Position numbers and translations under genes: made by a program. The notes under the pieces were generated by a model. That model was not told the origin of the DNA, did not search any database, and was given only the letters and a program-made list of their open reading frames with translations. A DNA stretch of 64,000 nucleotides from an uncultured Desulfobulbaceae bacterium (lineage in GTDB: Bacteria; Desulfobacterota; Desulfobulbia; Desulfobulbales; Desulfocapsaceae), in contig CAISPV010000081.1 of NCBI GenBank assembly GCA_903887485.1, positions 1-64,000 of the forward strand, given 5' to 3'. Below, piece after piece: positions 52,912 to 60,855 of the stretch (position 1 is the stretch's first letter; each line of letters opens with the position of its first letter).

Positions 52912-54261
52912 CTACAGGGCAGCCAGCACCTTCCTTCTGCCTTCCGCGGAGCGGCGCAATACGGAGACCTGTTCATCCACATAATCATAGACCTGGGCCC
53001 GTTTGCCGGCGGCAGGCCGCATAATCCGACCCAACACCTGCAACAGGCGGCCCTCAAAGGTAATGGGCGTAGTCAGAAACAAGGTGCTCAGACCCGAACA
53101 GTCAAAGCCTTCACCAATGAGCTGCAAGGTAGCCACCAGAACCCGCAGCTCTCCCGCTTGGACCATTCTCACAATCTCGATCCTCTTTTCCGCCGGGGTC
53201 TGACCGGTAAGCAGGGCCACACTCAGTCCACGCTGGCCAAGCTGATCAGCAAAGATCTCACAATGGCTGACCCGATCCGAAACCACCAGCAGGACACCCG
53301 TGTCGGTACGGGCCGCCGCCTGAATAACATCCTCAATAATCTGGAGATTTCGCCCTTGATGAGAGGTCAGGGCCGTAATCAGGGCCTGATAATCATCACG
53401 GTACGGATGGGTAAAGGCGGTCTTGCGCCGGATCAGTCCGGGTTTAACAATAGCCCCGCTGGCCTGCAGCTGGGCCTGATCAACCTGGTGAATCCGGTCG
53501 CCCATGAAGATAGAGATAAGCCGGGTCGTCCCCTCATCACTCCTAAAGGCAGTGGCAGAAAGGCCCAGCAGATAATGGCAATCAAAACGGCTGACCACCT
53601 CCGTAAACAGGGCCGCCGGCACCCGGTGACACTCGTCGACAACCAGATGACCAAACAGGGGCGCCAGCTCATCGACCCTGGTGCGGGCGCTGTTGACAAT
53701 GGCAACAGTAATCGGCTGGATATCCAGGCAGGCGTCACCAACAAGGCCGGCGCTCCGGCCAAGAAACTCCTGGATCCGCTGCTGCCACTGATACAACAAC
53801 TCCTTGGTATGGACAAGAATCAGGGTGGGCTGCCGGCGAGCGGCAATGATGGCCAGGGCCATGACCGTCTTGCCGCTGCCGGTGCCGGCCTCAAGCACGC
53901 CAAAGGAACGCGTGGCGACCTGGGCCACCGCCAGCTCCTGATACGGACGCAGGGCACCGCTAAAGGAAAAATCCACCTCAGCCAAAAGCCGACGCTCTTC
54001 AACTATCCGGGGCGATTCCTGCATATGCTCCCGGCAGAGCAGAATGGCCTGGTTGGCAAATCCCCGGGGAAAACGAAGACCGGTGGGAACGGGCTCATAA
54101 TACTTCAAGACCGGCTGCAACTTCTTCCCCACCCAGCGGCCATAACGTTTTGCGGAGACATATTTGGGATTATCGATTGTCAGCCGCTCTTTGATGGCCT
54201 TCTCAAGGGCAAGAGAGATGCCCGCAAGCAGGCAGTCCGATGATACAGTCAGAGTAAGCAT
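52912..54261 (-). CDS. DEAD/DEAH (SF2, XPB/Rad25-type) helicase
   Basis: 449 residues from ATG 54261. Motif I LEAGTGSGKTVMAL (Walker A), motif II VVDECHR (DECH box), motif III LGLSATAF, and in the second RecA domain VLVATLQLIGEGFDCSGL and RLLQVLGRIMRPAAGK (motif VI) match SF2 helicases of the XPB/UvsW-like type. The N-terminal ~80 residues (LERAIKERLTIDNPKYVSAKRYGR-like) are the part known from bacterial 'DEAD/DEAH box helicase' XPB homologues. It probably unwinds DNA in repair; its target is unknown. It is divergent from the exported protein at 54396. Confidence 0.88.
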   Translation of the reverse strand: MLTLTVSSDCLLAGISLALEKAIKERLTIDNPKYVSAKRYGRWVGKKLQPVLKYYEPVPTGLRFPRGFANQAILLCREHMQESPRIVEERRLLAEVDFSFSGALRPYQELAVAQVATRSFGVLEAGTGSGKTVMALAIIAARRQPTLILVHTKELLYQWQQRIQEFLGRSAGLVGDACLDIQPITVAIVNSARTRVDELAPLFGHLVVDECHRVPAALFTEVVSRFDCHYLLGLSATAFRSDEGTTRLISIFMGDRIHQVDQAQLQASGAIVKPGLIRRKTAFTHPYRDDYQALITALTSHQGRNLQIIEDVIQAAARTDTGVLLVVSDRVSHCEIFADQLGQRGLSVALLTGQTPAEKRIEIVRMVQAGELRVLVATLQLIGEGFDCSGLSTLFLTTPITFEGRLLQVLGRIMRPAAGKRAQVYDYVDEQVSVLRRSAEGRRKVLAAL

Positions 54262-54395
54262 GGAAGACCATAACCCGTGAGAAGAAAAAAGGCCGGAATC
54301 AAATCTCGGAATTGACTCTCGGTCTAAAGAAGAGTAAAAAATCAAGGGTATTCATACTATCAGTGCCAACGCCCCCCAACAAGGAGTCTCTTACC

Positions 54396-55025
54396 ATGAT
54401 TCGATCTGTCACCTGCACCCTGTTTCTTCTGAGCCTTCTCCTGCCTGACCAGCTCTTGGCCGCAGCCGGCAGAATGATCACCCTCACCGTTCCGGACTGC
54501 GTTTTGAGCCAGGCTCTCGACAAATCCCTGCCGATTGCCATCGACACCAACTCCAGTACCTTGAGCGGGGCCATCACCATAGTCAAGATCAGCAATCTGC
54601 AGCTCCAGAATAAAGGGATCGCCTGCCGTGTCGCCCTGAAAGGGGATGACATGCACCTCAGTACCGAGATTGGCGGACACAGTATCAAGCTCAAGGTCGG
54701 CTCGGTGCAGCTGGACCTCCAGTGCAACGCCGTCCTGCGCTTTGACCCAAACAAACAGATGCTTTTTGTCAAACCGGTCATCACCGATCTGCAGGCATCA
54801 TCCACTGCCGCCCAAGGCGACATTAACGCCATGCTCATGGCCTTCCTAAACAACCGCGAATTTCCAGTGAAGATGAAACAGATGGAACCTCTGATTGCTG
54901 AAACCAGCGGCAAGACGATCAATATCAGCATGAATATTGTGGATATCCACACCCAACTGGGAACACTGCAATTTGACATCCTACCCCAGATCCAGTGCGC
55001 GGGCCATGGCGCCAAAAAGAAATAA
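54396..55025 (+). CDS. exported protein, possibly DUF1439-like
   Basis: 209 residues from ATG 54396, with AAGGAG 10 nt upstream. Residues 1-~22 are a signal peptide ending ALLAAA. The mature protein is all-beta in character: ITLTVPDCVLSQALDKSLPI, LQLQNKGIACRVALKGDDMHLSTEIGGH, AVLRFDPNKQMLFVKPVITDLQ and TINISMNIVDIHTQLGTLQFDI. The succession of 'internal' lipid-binding-like strands recalls YceB/DUF1439 proteins, but I cannot make that certain. It appears to be periplasmic or surface-anchored and monocistronic. Confidence 0.6.
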   Translation: MIRSVTCTLFLLSLLLPDQLLAAAGRMITLTVPDCVLSQALDKSLPIAIDTNSSTLSGAITIVKISNLQLQNKGIACRVALKGDDMHLSTEIGGHSIKLKVGSVQLDLQCNAVLRFDPNKQMLFVKPVITDLQASSTAAQGDINAMLMAFLNNREFPVKMKQMEPLIAETSGKTINISMNIVDIHTQLGTLQFDILPQIQCAGHGAKKK

Positions 55026-55067
55026 CCCCCCCTTCAACAAGAAGCTATTGCAGGCAAGGGCGTGCTG

Positions 55068-55835
55068 TCACCTGACGGCCTGATCCTCATAATAGTGGAC
55101 AATGGCATTAACCAGCTCGGGAATGGTAAACGTTTCCGGCTGCACGTCAACTCTCAGACCGTTGTCGGTTATGGTCTTGGCGGTAACCGGCCCAATGGCG
55201 GCTATCTTCACTCCGCGCAACAGGGCCCTTAACTCTTCCTGACTGGCGGCATCAAGCATGGCAAGAAAATGGGTGACGGTGGAAGAACTGGTAAAGGTGA
55301 TCATGTCAACTTTTCCGCCTTCCAGCTCCGCCCGTAAACCATCTTTACAGCCTGTAGGCGGCACATTCTGATACACAGGGGCCACAGTTACCTGGGCGCC
55401 AGCTCCACGCAGGGTCTCCGGCAAAAACTCGCGAGCCTTTACCGCTCTTGGAATCAGGATATTACGCCCCTCAACCCCAAAATCGAGAAGACTCTCGGCC
55501 AGCCCCTCAGCAGTATAGACGGCAGGAATCAGATCAGCGACAATGCCGTAATGGAGTAAAAAATCAGCAGTAGCCCTTCCCACTGCCGCCACATCCGGCC
55601 CTTTCAGACTTCGGGCATCCAGACCTTTTGCATAGAGCCGCTCAAAAAAGTATTGCACGGCATTAATCGATGAAAACAGGATCCAATGATATTCATTGAG
55701 ACGCTCCAACTCTCCATCAAGGATAGCGTACGAATCCACGGGATCCATTTGAATGGTTGCATATTCAAGACATTCGGCGCCATGACCTTCCAGGGCCACG
55801 ACCAGCTCCGATGCCTGCTCCCGGGTCCTGGTCAC
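55068..55835 (-). CDS. hemD: uroporphyrinogen-III synthase (in frame with cobA across an amber codon)
   Basis: 255 residues from GTG 55835. Family features: AAVGRATADFLLHYG, NILIPRAVKAREFLPETL, VDMITFTSSSTVTHF and KIAAIGPVTAKTITDNGL. The enzyme closes hydroxymethylbilane to uroporphyrinogen III. The GTG start falls inside the conserved first strand: the codons before it read RTLFGKRIVVTR in frame, and the preceding codon is the TAG stop of cobA. No better start codon exists in frame between them. So this is either a separated gene with a short N-terminus or the second half of a cobA-hemD fusion that carries one amber codon. Confidence 0.88.
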   Translation of the reverse strand: MTRTREQASELVVALEGHGAECLEYATIQMDPVDSYAILDGELERLNEYHWILFSSINAVQYFFERLYAKGLDARSLKGPDVAAVGRATADFLLHYGIVADLIPAVYTAEGLAESLLDFGVEGRNILIPRAVKAREFLPETLRGAGAQVTVAPVYQNVPPTGCKDGLRAELEGGKVDMITFTSSSTVTHFLAMLDAASQEELRALLRGVKIAAIGPVTAKTITDNGLRVDVQPETFTIPELVNAIVHYYEDQAVR

Positions 55836-55862
55836 GACGATCCGTTTTCCAAAAAGAGTCCT

Positions 55863-56633
55863 CTACTCAAACCAGTCAAGGGTATCACGCAGGGCCACGA
55901 CCTCACCGACAATAATCAGGGCCGGGGGTTTGATCGCCTCTTCCTCCACCCGGCCGACAATGGTCTCCAGGGTGGCCACCACCGTATGCTGTTCAGGCGT
56001 TGAGGCCCAGCGCACAACCGCCACCGGGGTCTTGGGGTCACGGCCATTTTGGACCAGATTATCAACAATAATGGGCAGATTCTTGATCCCCATATAGATG
56101 ACCAGGGTTCCAGCACCGGTGGCCAGTTTCGACCAGTCAACATTGGAATTTTCTTTGCCCGGCTCTTCATGGCCGGTGATAAAGGCCACTGAAGCAGTAT
56201 AGCCCCGATGGGTAATGGGAATCCCGGCATAAGTGGCGGCCGCCGTGGCCGAGGTCACCCCGGGCACGACCTCAAAAGGCACGCCCGCCTTGACCAGTTC
56301 CTGAAGTTCTTCACCGCCGCGGCCAAAGATAAAAGGGTCTCCACCCTTGAGCCGAACCACGGTCTTACCGGCAAGGGCCCAATCCACCAGCATCTGGTTG
56401 ATCTCTTCCTGGGTATGGGTATGCTTGGTTCCGCCTTTTTTGCCGGCATAGATCAACTTGGCATCTTTAGGCACATACTTCAACAACTTGGGCGATGCCA
56501 GGTAATCATAGACCAGCACCTCAGCCCGCTCGAGGAGATATTTGCCACGCAGGGTAATGAGTCCAGGGTCACCAGGGCCGGCCCCTACCAGATAGACCTT
56601 TCCAGGTTTTATGTTCTTGGTTTGTTGTTCCAT
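55863..56633 (-). CDS. cobA: uroporphyrinogen-III C-methyltransferase
   Basis: 256 residues. Motifs: VYLVGAGPGDPGLITLRG (SAM-binding first loop), VVRLKGGDPFIFGRGGEE and VEVVPGVTSA (family signature blocks), GHEEPGKE, and TLVIYMGIKNL. It methylates uroporphyrinogen III at C2 and C7 to precorrin-2 on the way to siroheme, cobalamin or heme d1. The last codons are LDWFE then TAG, after which the frame continues into hemD without a gap. In many deltaproteobacteria the two are one polypeptide. The gene 20 nt upstream and gmhA form the same transcript. Confidence 0.95.
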   Translation of the reverse strand: MEQQTKNIKPGKVYLVGAGPGDPGLITLRGKYLLERAEVLVYDYLASPKLLKYVPKDAKLIYAGKKGGTKHTHTQEEINQMLVDWALAGKTVVRLKGGDPFIFGRGGEELQELVKAGVPFEVVPGVTSATAAATYAGIPITHRGYTASVAFITGHEEPGKENSNVDWSKLATGAGTLVIYMGIKNLPIIVDNLVQNGRDPKTPVAVVRWASTPEQHTVVATLETIVGRVEEEAIKPPALIIVGEVVALRDTLDWFE

Positions 56634-56652
56634 AATAGATACACAGACGCGT

Positions 56653-57606
56653 TTAAAGAGTTTTTTCTAATTCATCAAGCAGGCAGGCAACCAGAAGCGG
56701 GATCATCAATTCATGATGGCCGGTTACATGATACCCTTTGCCGCTTTTGGCCGTCGGCCTATTCACCACATTGGTCAAGGGACGATACTGTTTCATAAAA
56801 TCAAAATTGGCAGTGGTAAAGTCATCTACCTGGTGGCCAAGATTTCTGACCACTGTCAGCGCCTTCAAGAAGACCTCCGGCAGAAGGACGGCCGAACCGA
56901 TATTCAGATAGGCCCCGCCTTGCAAACCCGCCACCTGGGCACAGAAGATCCGGAAATCAAGATGGGAGGTCTTACCAATCGCTTCCCCTGAGGCCGAAGG
57001 ATGAATATGGATGATATCGGTACCCACCGCCACATGGACCGTAACCGGAATACCCAGACGATAGGCGGTAGCCAGCAGACTTTTATCATTATGGGGGAAA
57101 TTACCGTCGACAAGAGCCGCGCCCACCGCCGCGCCCATCCCCATATTTTCTCCTGCGCCTTTATTAATAGCGCCATTAAGAACCTCGCCCGTTTCCCTGG
57201 CCGCGCCAAAGGCCCCGTCACCCAGAACGTTGCCCACCTCTTCCGAGGTGAAACCGGCCATGGCAATCTCGGCATCATGAATGATGCAGGCCCCGTTCAT
57301 GGCAATGCCGGTGATGATGGAACGCTCCATCAGATCGATCAGCAGCGGATTCAGACCCACCTTGATTAAATGGGCCCCCATCCCCACTACAAACGGATAC
57401 CCGCCCCGATGAACTGCGGCCAGACGCCGTACCAGTTCAGGGAAATCACGGCCCAGCAACTGATCGGGCAGGGAGTCCAAAAGGGCTCGCACCGTACTGC
57501 CGGCCGGGACGGGGTGGGCAAAATTGTCCACGGTCACTTTGGAAGGCCGACCATGCAGGGAATAGGTGTGCAGCCCGCTGAAATCGAGGGGCCTAAGGGT
57601 CGTCAC
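56653..57606 (-). CDS. conserved protein of unknown function between gmhA and cobA
   Basis: 317 residues from a GTG start that overlaps the gmhA stop by 4 nt (GTGA). Conserved-looking blocks are FVVGMGAHLIKVGLNPLL, GIAMNGACIIHDAEIAMAG, NVLGDGAFGAARETG, AVGTDIIHIHPSASGEAIG and NIGSAVLLPEVFLKAL. The Gly-rich blocks recall NAD-binding alpha/beta folds such as deoxyhypusine synthase-like proteins, but I cannot make that assignment with confidence. Its tight coupling to gmhA and cobA suggests an anabolic role, not a surface one. No signal peptide or membrane segment is seen. Confidence 0.6.
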   Translation of the reverse strand: MTTLRPLDFSGLHTYSLHGRPSKVTVDNFAHPVPAGSTVRALLDSLPDQLLGRDFPELVRRLAAVHRGGYPFVVGMGAHLIKVGLNPLLIDLMERSIITGIAMNGACIIHDAEIAMAGFTSEEVGNVLGDGAFGAARETGEVLNGAINKGAGENMGMGAAVGAALVDGNFPHNDKSLLATAYRLGIPVTVHVAVGTDIIHIHPSASGEAIGKTSHLDFRIFCAQVAGLQGGAYLNIGSAVLLPEVFLKALTVVRNLGHQVDDFTTANFDFMKQYRPLTNVVNRPTAKSGKGYHVTGHHELMIPLLVACLLDELEKTL

Positions 57607-58190
57607 GCGGCATCCCCAAAGATCTCCCGCTCCACCAGTTCACAGAGCAGATGCTCGACCCAGAGATGGGCCTCCTGGATATGCGGAGTCTTATCAGAGG
57701 GCACATTGAGGACAAAATCAGCGGCCCGGCCCACGGCCCCGCCGTCCCCGGCCAGTCCGCCTGTGAGCGCCGCCGTCACCATGCCCATCTCTTTGGCGAC
57801 CTCCATGGCCTTGAGGACATTGACCGAACCGCCACTGGTGGAGATCCCCAGAGCCAGATCTTCCGGCTTGCCCAGGGCCTGCACCTGCTTGACAAAGATC
57901 TCGTCAAAGGAGAAATCATTGCCGATAGAGGTCAACACCGAGCTATCGGTGGTGAGCGCCAGGGCCGCCATGGGCCGGCGATTGATCAGGAACCGATTAA
58001 CGAACTCGGCGGCCAGGTGCTGGGCATCAGCTGCGCTGCCGCCATTACCAAAGAGGAGAATCTTGCCGCCCTGGCGAATGGTCTTCACCATCTGCAGGGC
58101 CAGGGCAACAATGACCTCGCCCTGCTCTTTGGCAAAGGCCTCTTGGGCCTGTATCGAGTTTTTCAATGATGTAAGGAGAAGGTGTTGCAT
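57603..58190 (-). CDS. gmhA: sedoheptulose-7-phosphate isomerase-like SIS protein
   Basis: 195 residues from ATG 58190. The start is chosen because the upstream codons (58191-58238) read through a heptad repeat. A SIS fold is clear: KILLFGNGGSAADAQHLAAEFVNRF (quoted as FGNGGSAADAQH), ALTTDSSVLTSIGNDFSF, LGISTSGGSVNVLKAM and HLWVEHLLCELVE (His/Glu of the GmhA zinc and active site). GmhA makes D-glycero-D-manno-heptose 7-phosphate for LPS core. No other heptose gene is adjacent, so a related SIS specificity such as DiaA is possible. Confidence 0.82.
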   Translation of the reverse strand: MQHLLLTSLKNSIQAQEAFAKEQGEVIVALALQMVKTIRQGGKILLFGNGGSAADAQHLAAEFVNRFLINRRPMAALALTTDSSVLTSIGNDFSFDEIFVKQVQALGKPEDLALGISTSGGSVNVLKAMEVAKEMGMVTAALTGGLAGDGGAVGRAADFVLNVPSDKTPHIQEAHLWVEHLLCELVEREIFGDAA

Positions 58191-58200
58191 AATTACCAGA

Positions 58201-58226
58201 GGGCTGAATACTGAAGGCTGAAGAAT
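58201..58226. repeat. GGCTGAA heptad repeat
   Basis: GGGCTGAATACTGAAGGCTGAAG lies in the 5' leader of gmhA. It is the fourth locus of this heptad in the window and lacks the opposing arm seen at 39.2 and 43.2 kb. Confidence 0.65.
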
Positions 58227-58388
58227 GATCGTGCTCATCCTTTCTTTGCCTCCAGTTATTTAAAGAATACCTTAATAAAATCAGGCATTCCGTTAAGCGT
58301 GACGGCTTGACCATTCGACAAGTCCAAGATGGACTGACACTATTCAACCGCATGGAAAACGACTCTAAGATATCCTGCACAAAAAGGC

Positions 58389-58428
58389 AAAAAAAAAGGA
58401 CATGCCGGTCACAGGTACTGGCATGTCC
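58389..58428 (-). terminator. intrinsic terminator of adk
   Basis: On the minus strand GGACATGCC (58428-58420) and GGCATGTCC (58406-58398) form a 9-bp stem with a 13-nt loop, followed by nine T (58397-58389). It is ~75 nt after the adk stop and upstream of gmhA, which should therefore have its own promoter. Confidence 0.88.
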
Positions 58429-58501
58429 CAAGAGAGAATACTACCGGGAAACCTGAAAACTCAGAAAAGCAGATTCAAGGATCCCTGCAACATTACTCCT
58501 T

Positions 58502-59182
58502 TTAATTGAGCTGGCTCATGATTGAAGCGGTCACATCCTTGATGGAGATGGAGCCATCAACGGAAATCACCTTGGCACCACCCGCCTTCTTGAAATAATT
58601 GACCGCCGCCATGGTGCCGGTCTTGGTGTCATAATAGATATCGTGACGCTTGCCGATTGCAGTCTCGTCCTGATCGTCAGCACGGGCGCTCAGCTCGCCG
58701 CCACAGACACGGCACACCAGCTTGCCATCTTTTTCCACAGGCTTGATGGCCTCAAAGGCAATATGATTGGGATGGTTATTGTCATTGGCGCACAGACGGC
58801 GACCCATGATCCGCTCTTTGGCAATCTGCCGATCAAGCTCGATCTCAACCACATAGTTCAGGGCCATACCCGCCTCTTTCAGGGCCTTGTCCAGGGCCTC
58901 AGCCTGGGCCAGAGAACGCGGAAAACCATCAAGCAGCCATCCTTGCTCCTTGGATTTTGCAAGGGTCTCAAGAACCATGGGAATGGTGATCTCATCAGGC
59001 ACCAGATCGCCCCGATCGATATACTCCTTGGCCTTCTTGCCAAGCTCAGTGCCGCCCTTGATATGCTCCCGGAAGATAGCGCCGGATTCAATATGATTGC
59101 AACCATACTTATCCTTAACAATAGCGCCCTGGGTACCCTTGCCACTTCCGTTTGGCCCGAAAGCCAGAATATTTACCGCCAT
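58502..59182 (-). CDS. adk: adenylate kinase
   Basis: 226 residues from ATG 59182 (AAGGAG 6 nt upstream; an ATG at 59200 is in frame but has no such site). P-loop GPNGSGKGTQ (a variant of GPPGAGKGTQ), NMP-binding region SGAIFREHI and GWLLDGFPRSLAQAEAL (DGFPR) are typical. The lid carries C-x-N-x-H...CRVCGGEL, which may form a zinc site. It interconverts ATP + AMP and 2 ADP. A strong terminator follows. It appears monocistronic. Confidence 0.93.
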   Translation of the reverse strand: MAVNILAFGPNGSGKGTQGAIVKDKYGCNHIESGAIFREHIKGGTELGKKAKEYIDRGDLVPDEITIPMVLETLAKSKEQGWLLDGFPRSLAQAEALDKALKEAGMALNYVVEIELDRQIAKERIMGRRLCANDNNHPNHIAFEAIKPVEKDGKLVCRVCGGELSARADDQDETAIGKRHDIYYDTKTGTMAAVNYFKKAGGAKVISVDGSISIKDVTASIMSQLN

Positions 59183-59500
59183 ACCGTTCTCCTTGATCAA
59201 ATGTTTTTTATTCTACGATTTTCTCAAAAACCGCCCAGAAATCTTATCTAAAAAAATCAACCAGATACAATAAAATTAAAATGAACATTCACTCAAAATA
59301 ATCAGCAGAAAACTATAAACCAAAAAAGAAATTGAGGCCAGCAAAATATCTACTCTTCTTTTTTGACTTTCGCTTGGAAAGGGGTTATTTTCACAGCCAC
59401 TATCAACGAGGAAGCAGATAAAGTCAGGTTTTTCACATGCTCCACGCCTCTTTCCTGCTCCTGTTTTTTCTTTTCAACATAACACTATCCATAAAAAATC
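59183..59500. other. intergenic region between divergent adk and hom
   Basis: About 318 AT-rich bases containing the promoters of adk (minus) and hom (plus). No gene, riboswitch or repeat was recognised, and no leader-peptide-like series of Thr/Met codons ahead of hom is obvious. Confidence 0.5.
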
Positions 59501-60808
59501 ATGAAAGTTATCCGTGTAGGCCTTATCGGCTTTGGCACTGTGGGCAGCGGCCTGGCCCAGACCCTCTTCGAGCAGGATGAGCGCCTCATGCGCAAGATTG
59601 GCACCCGGGTCGTCCTCTCCCGGGTGGTCGATATCAACCTGAGCCAGCTCCCTGAGCAATTCAAGGAGACTATCCTGTCCAAAGATGTCGGGGATATCTT
59701 TAATGACCCAGACATTGATATTGTAGTGGAACTCATTGGCGGCATTGAACCGGCCAAGACATTCCTCCTGGAGGCAATCCGGCACGGCAAGCATGTGGTC
59801 ACTGCCAACAAGGCACTGCTCTCCATTCACGGCAAGGAGATCTTTGAAGCGGCGGTACAAAATAACGTCGAGGTAGGCTTTGAGGCCAGCGTCGGCGGCG
59901 GCATCCCGGTGATCAAGGCCCTGAAAGAAGGGCTGGTTGCCAACCGGATCCTGTCGATCATGGGCATCATGAACGGCACGGCCAACTACATCCTCACCAA
60001 GATGACCGATCAGGGTATCGCCTTTGCCGAAGTCCTGAAAGAGGCCCAGGCCCTGGGGTTTGCCGAGGCCGACCCCACCTACGATATCGAGGGCATCGAC
60101 ACGGCGCACAAACTGGCCATCCTCATGACCATCGCCTACGGCAAGCATGTCCAGCTCAAGGATATCAACACCGAGGGGATCAGCAAGATCCAGCCCATTG
60201 ACATCGACTTTGCCAGGGAGTTCGGCTGTCGGATCAAACTGCTGGCCATCAGCCATCACCACGGCAGCCATGTCGAGGCCCGGGTCCACCCCACCCTGGT
60301 GCCGGAATCCCACATGCTGGCCAGCATCAACGGCGCTTACAATGCCTTCTATTTCACCGGCGACACCGTGGGCAACGTCCTGCTCTACGGGCTGGGCGCC
60401 GGCAAGATGCCGACCGGCAGTGCCGTGGCCGCCGACGTCGTTGATATCGGCCGCAATATCCTGCATGGCTCGATAGGCAGGGTGCCCGCCCTCTCTTATC
60501 TGCCCGAGCATATTGGCACCCCGACCATCACCCCCATGACTGAACTCCGTTGCCCCTATTACTTCAGGATCACCGCTCTCGACAAACCGGGGGTGCTCTC
60601 CACCATCTCCGGCATCTTCGGCAAGCATACCATTTCCATCAAATCGGTGATCCAGAAGAGCCGGCAACAAGATGAGCCGGTCAGCATTGTGCTCCACACC
60701 CACGAGGCATCGGAGGCCGCCGTGCAAAAGGCCATCGCCGAGATCGACGCCCTGGAGGTCTGCACCGAGCCAACGGTCAAAATCCGTTTTCTCGTAGATG
60801 AGCAATAA
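59501..60808 (+). CDS. hom: homoserine dehydrogenase
   Basis: 435 residues. NAD(P)-binding GLIGFGTVGSGLAQ, VVTANKALLS, the catalytic/substrate region GFEASVGGGIPVIKALKEGL, and GIMNGTANYILTKM are present. A C-terminal ACT domain (~350-430, YYFRITALDKPGVLSTIS) should bind threonine or an isoleucine-type effector for feedback control. It reduces aspartate semialdehyde to homoserine for Thr, Met and Ile. The downstream apgM begins 47 nt later, so a shared transcript is possible. Confidence 0.95.
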   Translation: MKVIRVGLIGFGTVGSGLAQTLFEQDERLMRKIGTRVVLSRVVDINLSQLPEQFKETILSKDVGDIFNDPDIDIVVELIGGIEPAKTFLLEAIRHGKHVVTANKALLSIHGKEIFEAAVQNNVEVGFEASVGGGIPVIKALKEGLVANRILSIMGIMNGTANYILTKMTDQGIAFAEVLKEAQALGFAEADPTYDIEGIDTAHKLAILMTIAYGKHVQLKDINTEGISKIQPIDIDFAREFGCRIKLLAISHHHGSHVEARVHPTLVPESHMLASINGAYNAFYFTGDTVGNVLLYGLGAGKMPTGSAVAADVVDIGRNILHGSIGRVPALSYLPEHIGTPTITPMTELRCPYYFRITALDKPGVLSTISGIFGKHTISIKSVIQKSRQQDEPVSIVLHTHEASEAAVQKAIAEIDALEVCTEPTVKIRFLVDEQ

Positions 60809-60855
60809 ACAAGGACCACGCAGCCTAACCAAAAATTGAGCACAAGAAATTTTCG

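Noticed and set aside
53158..54243. Plus-strand open frame of 361 codons in the helicase
   Set aside because: Antisense to well-conserved helicase motifs; composition is artificial and no signal is present.
59474..60832. Long minus-strand open frame opposite hom
   Set aside because: It is the antisense of a clear homoserine dehydrogenase and shows no family motifs.
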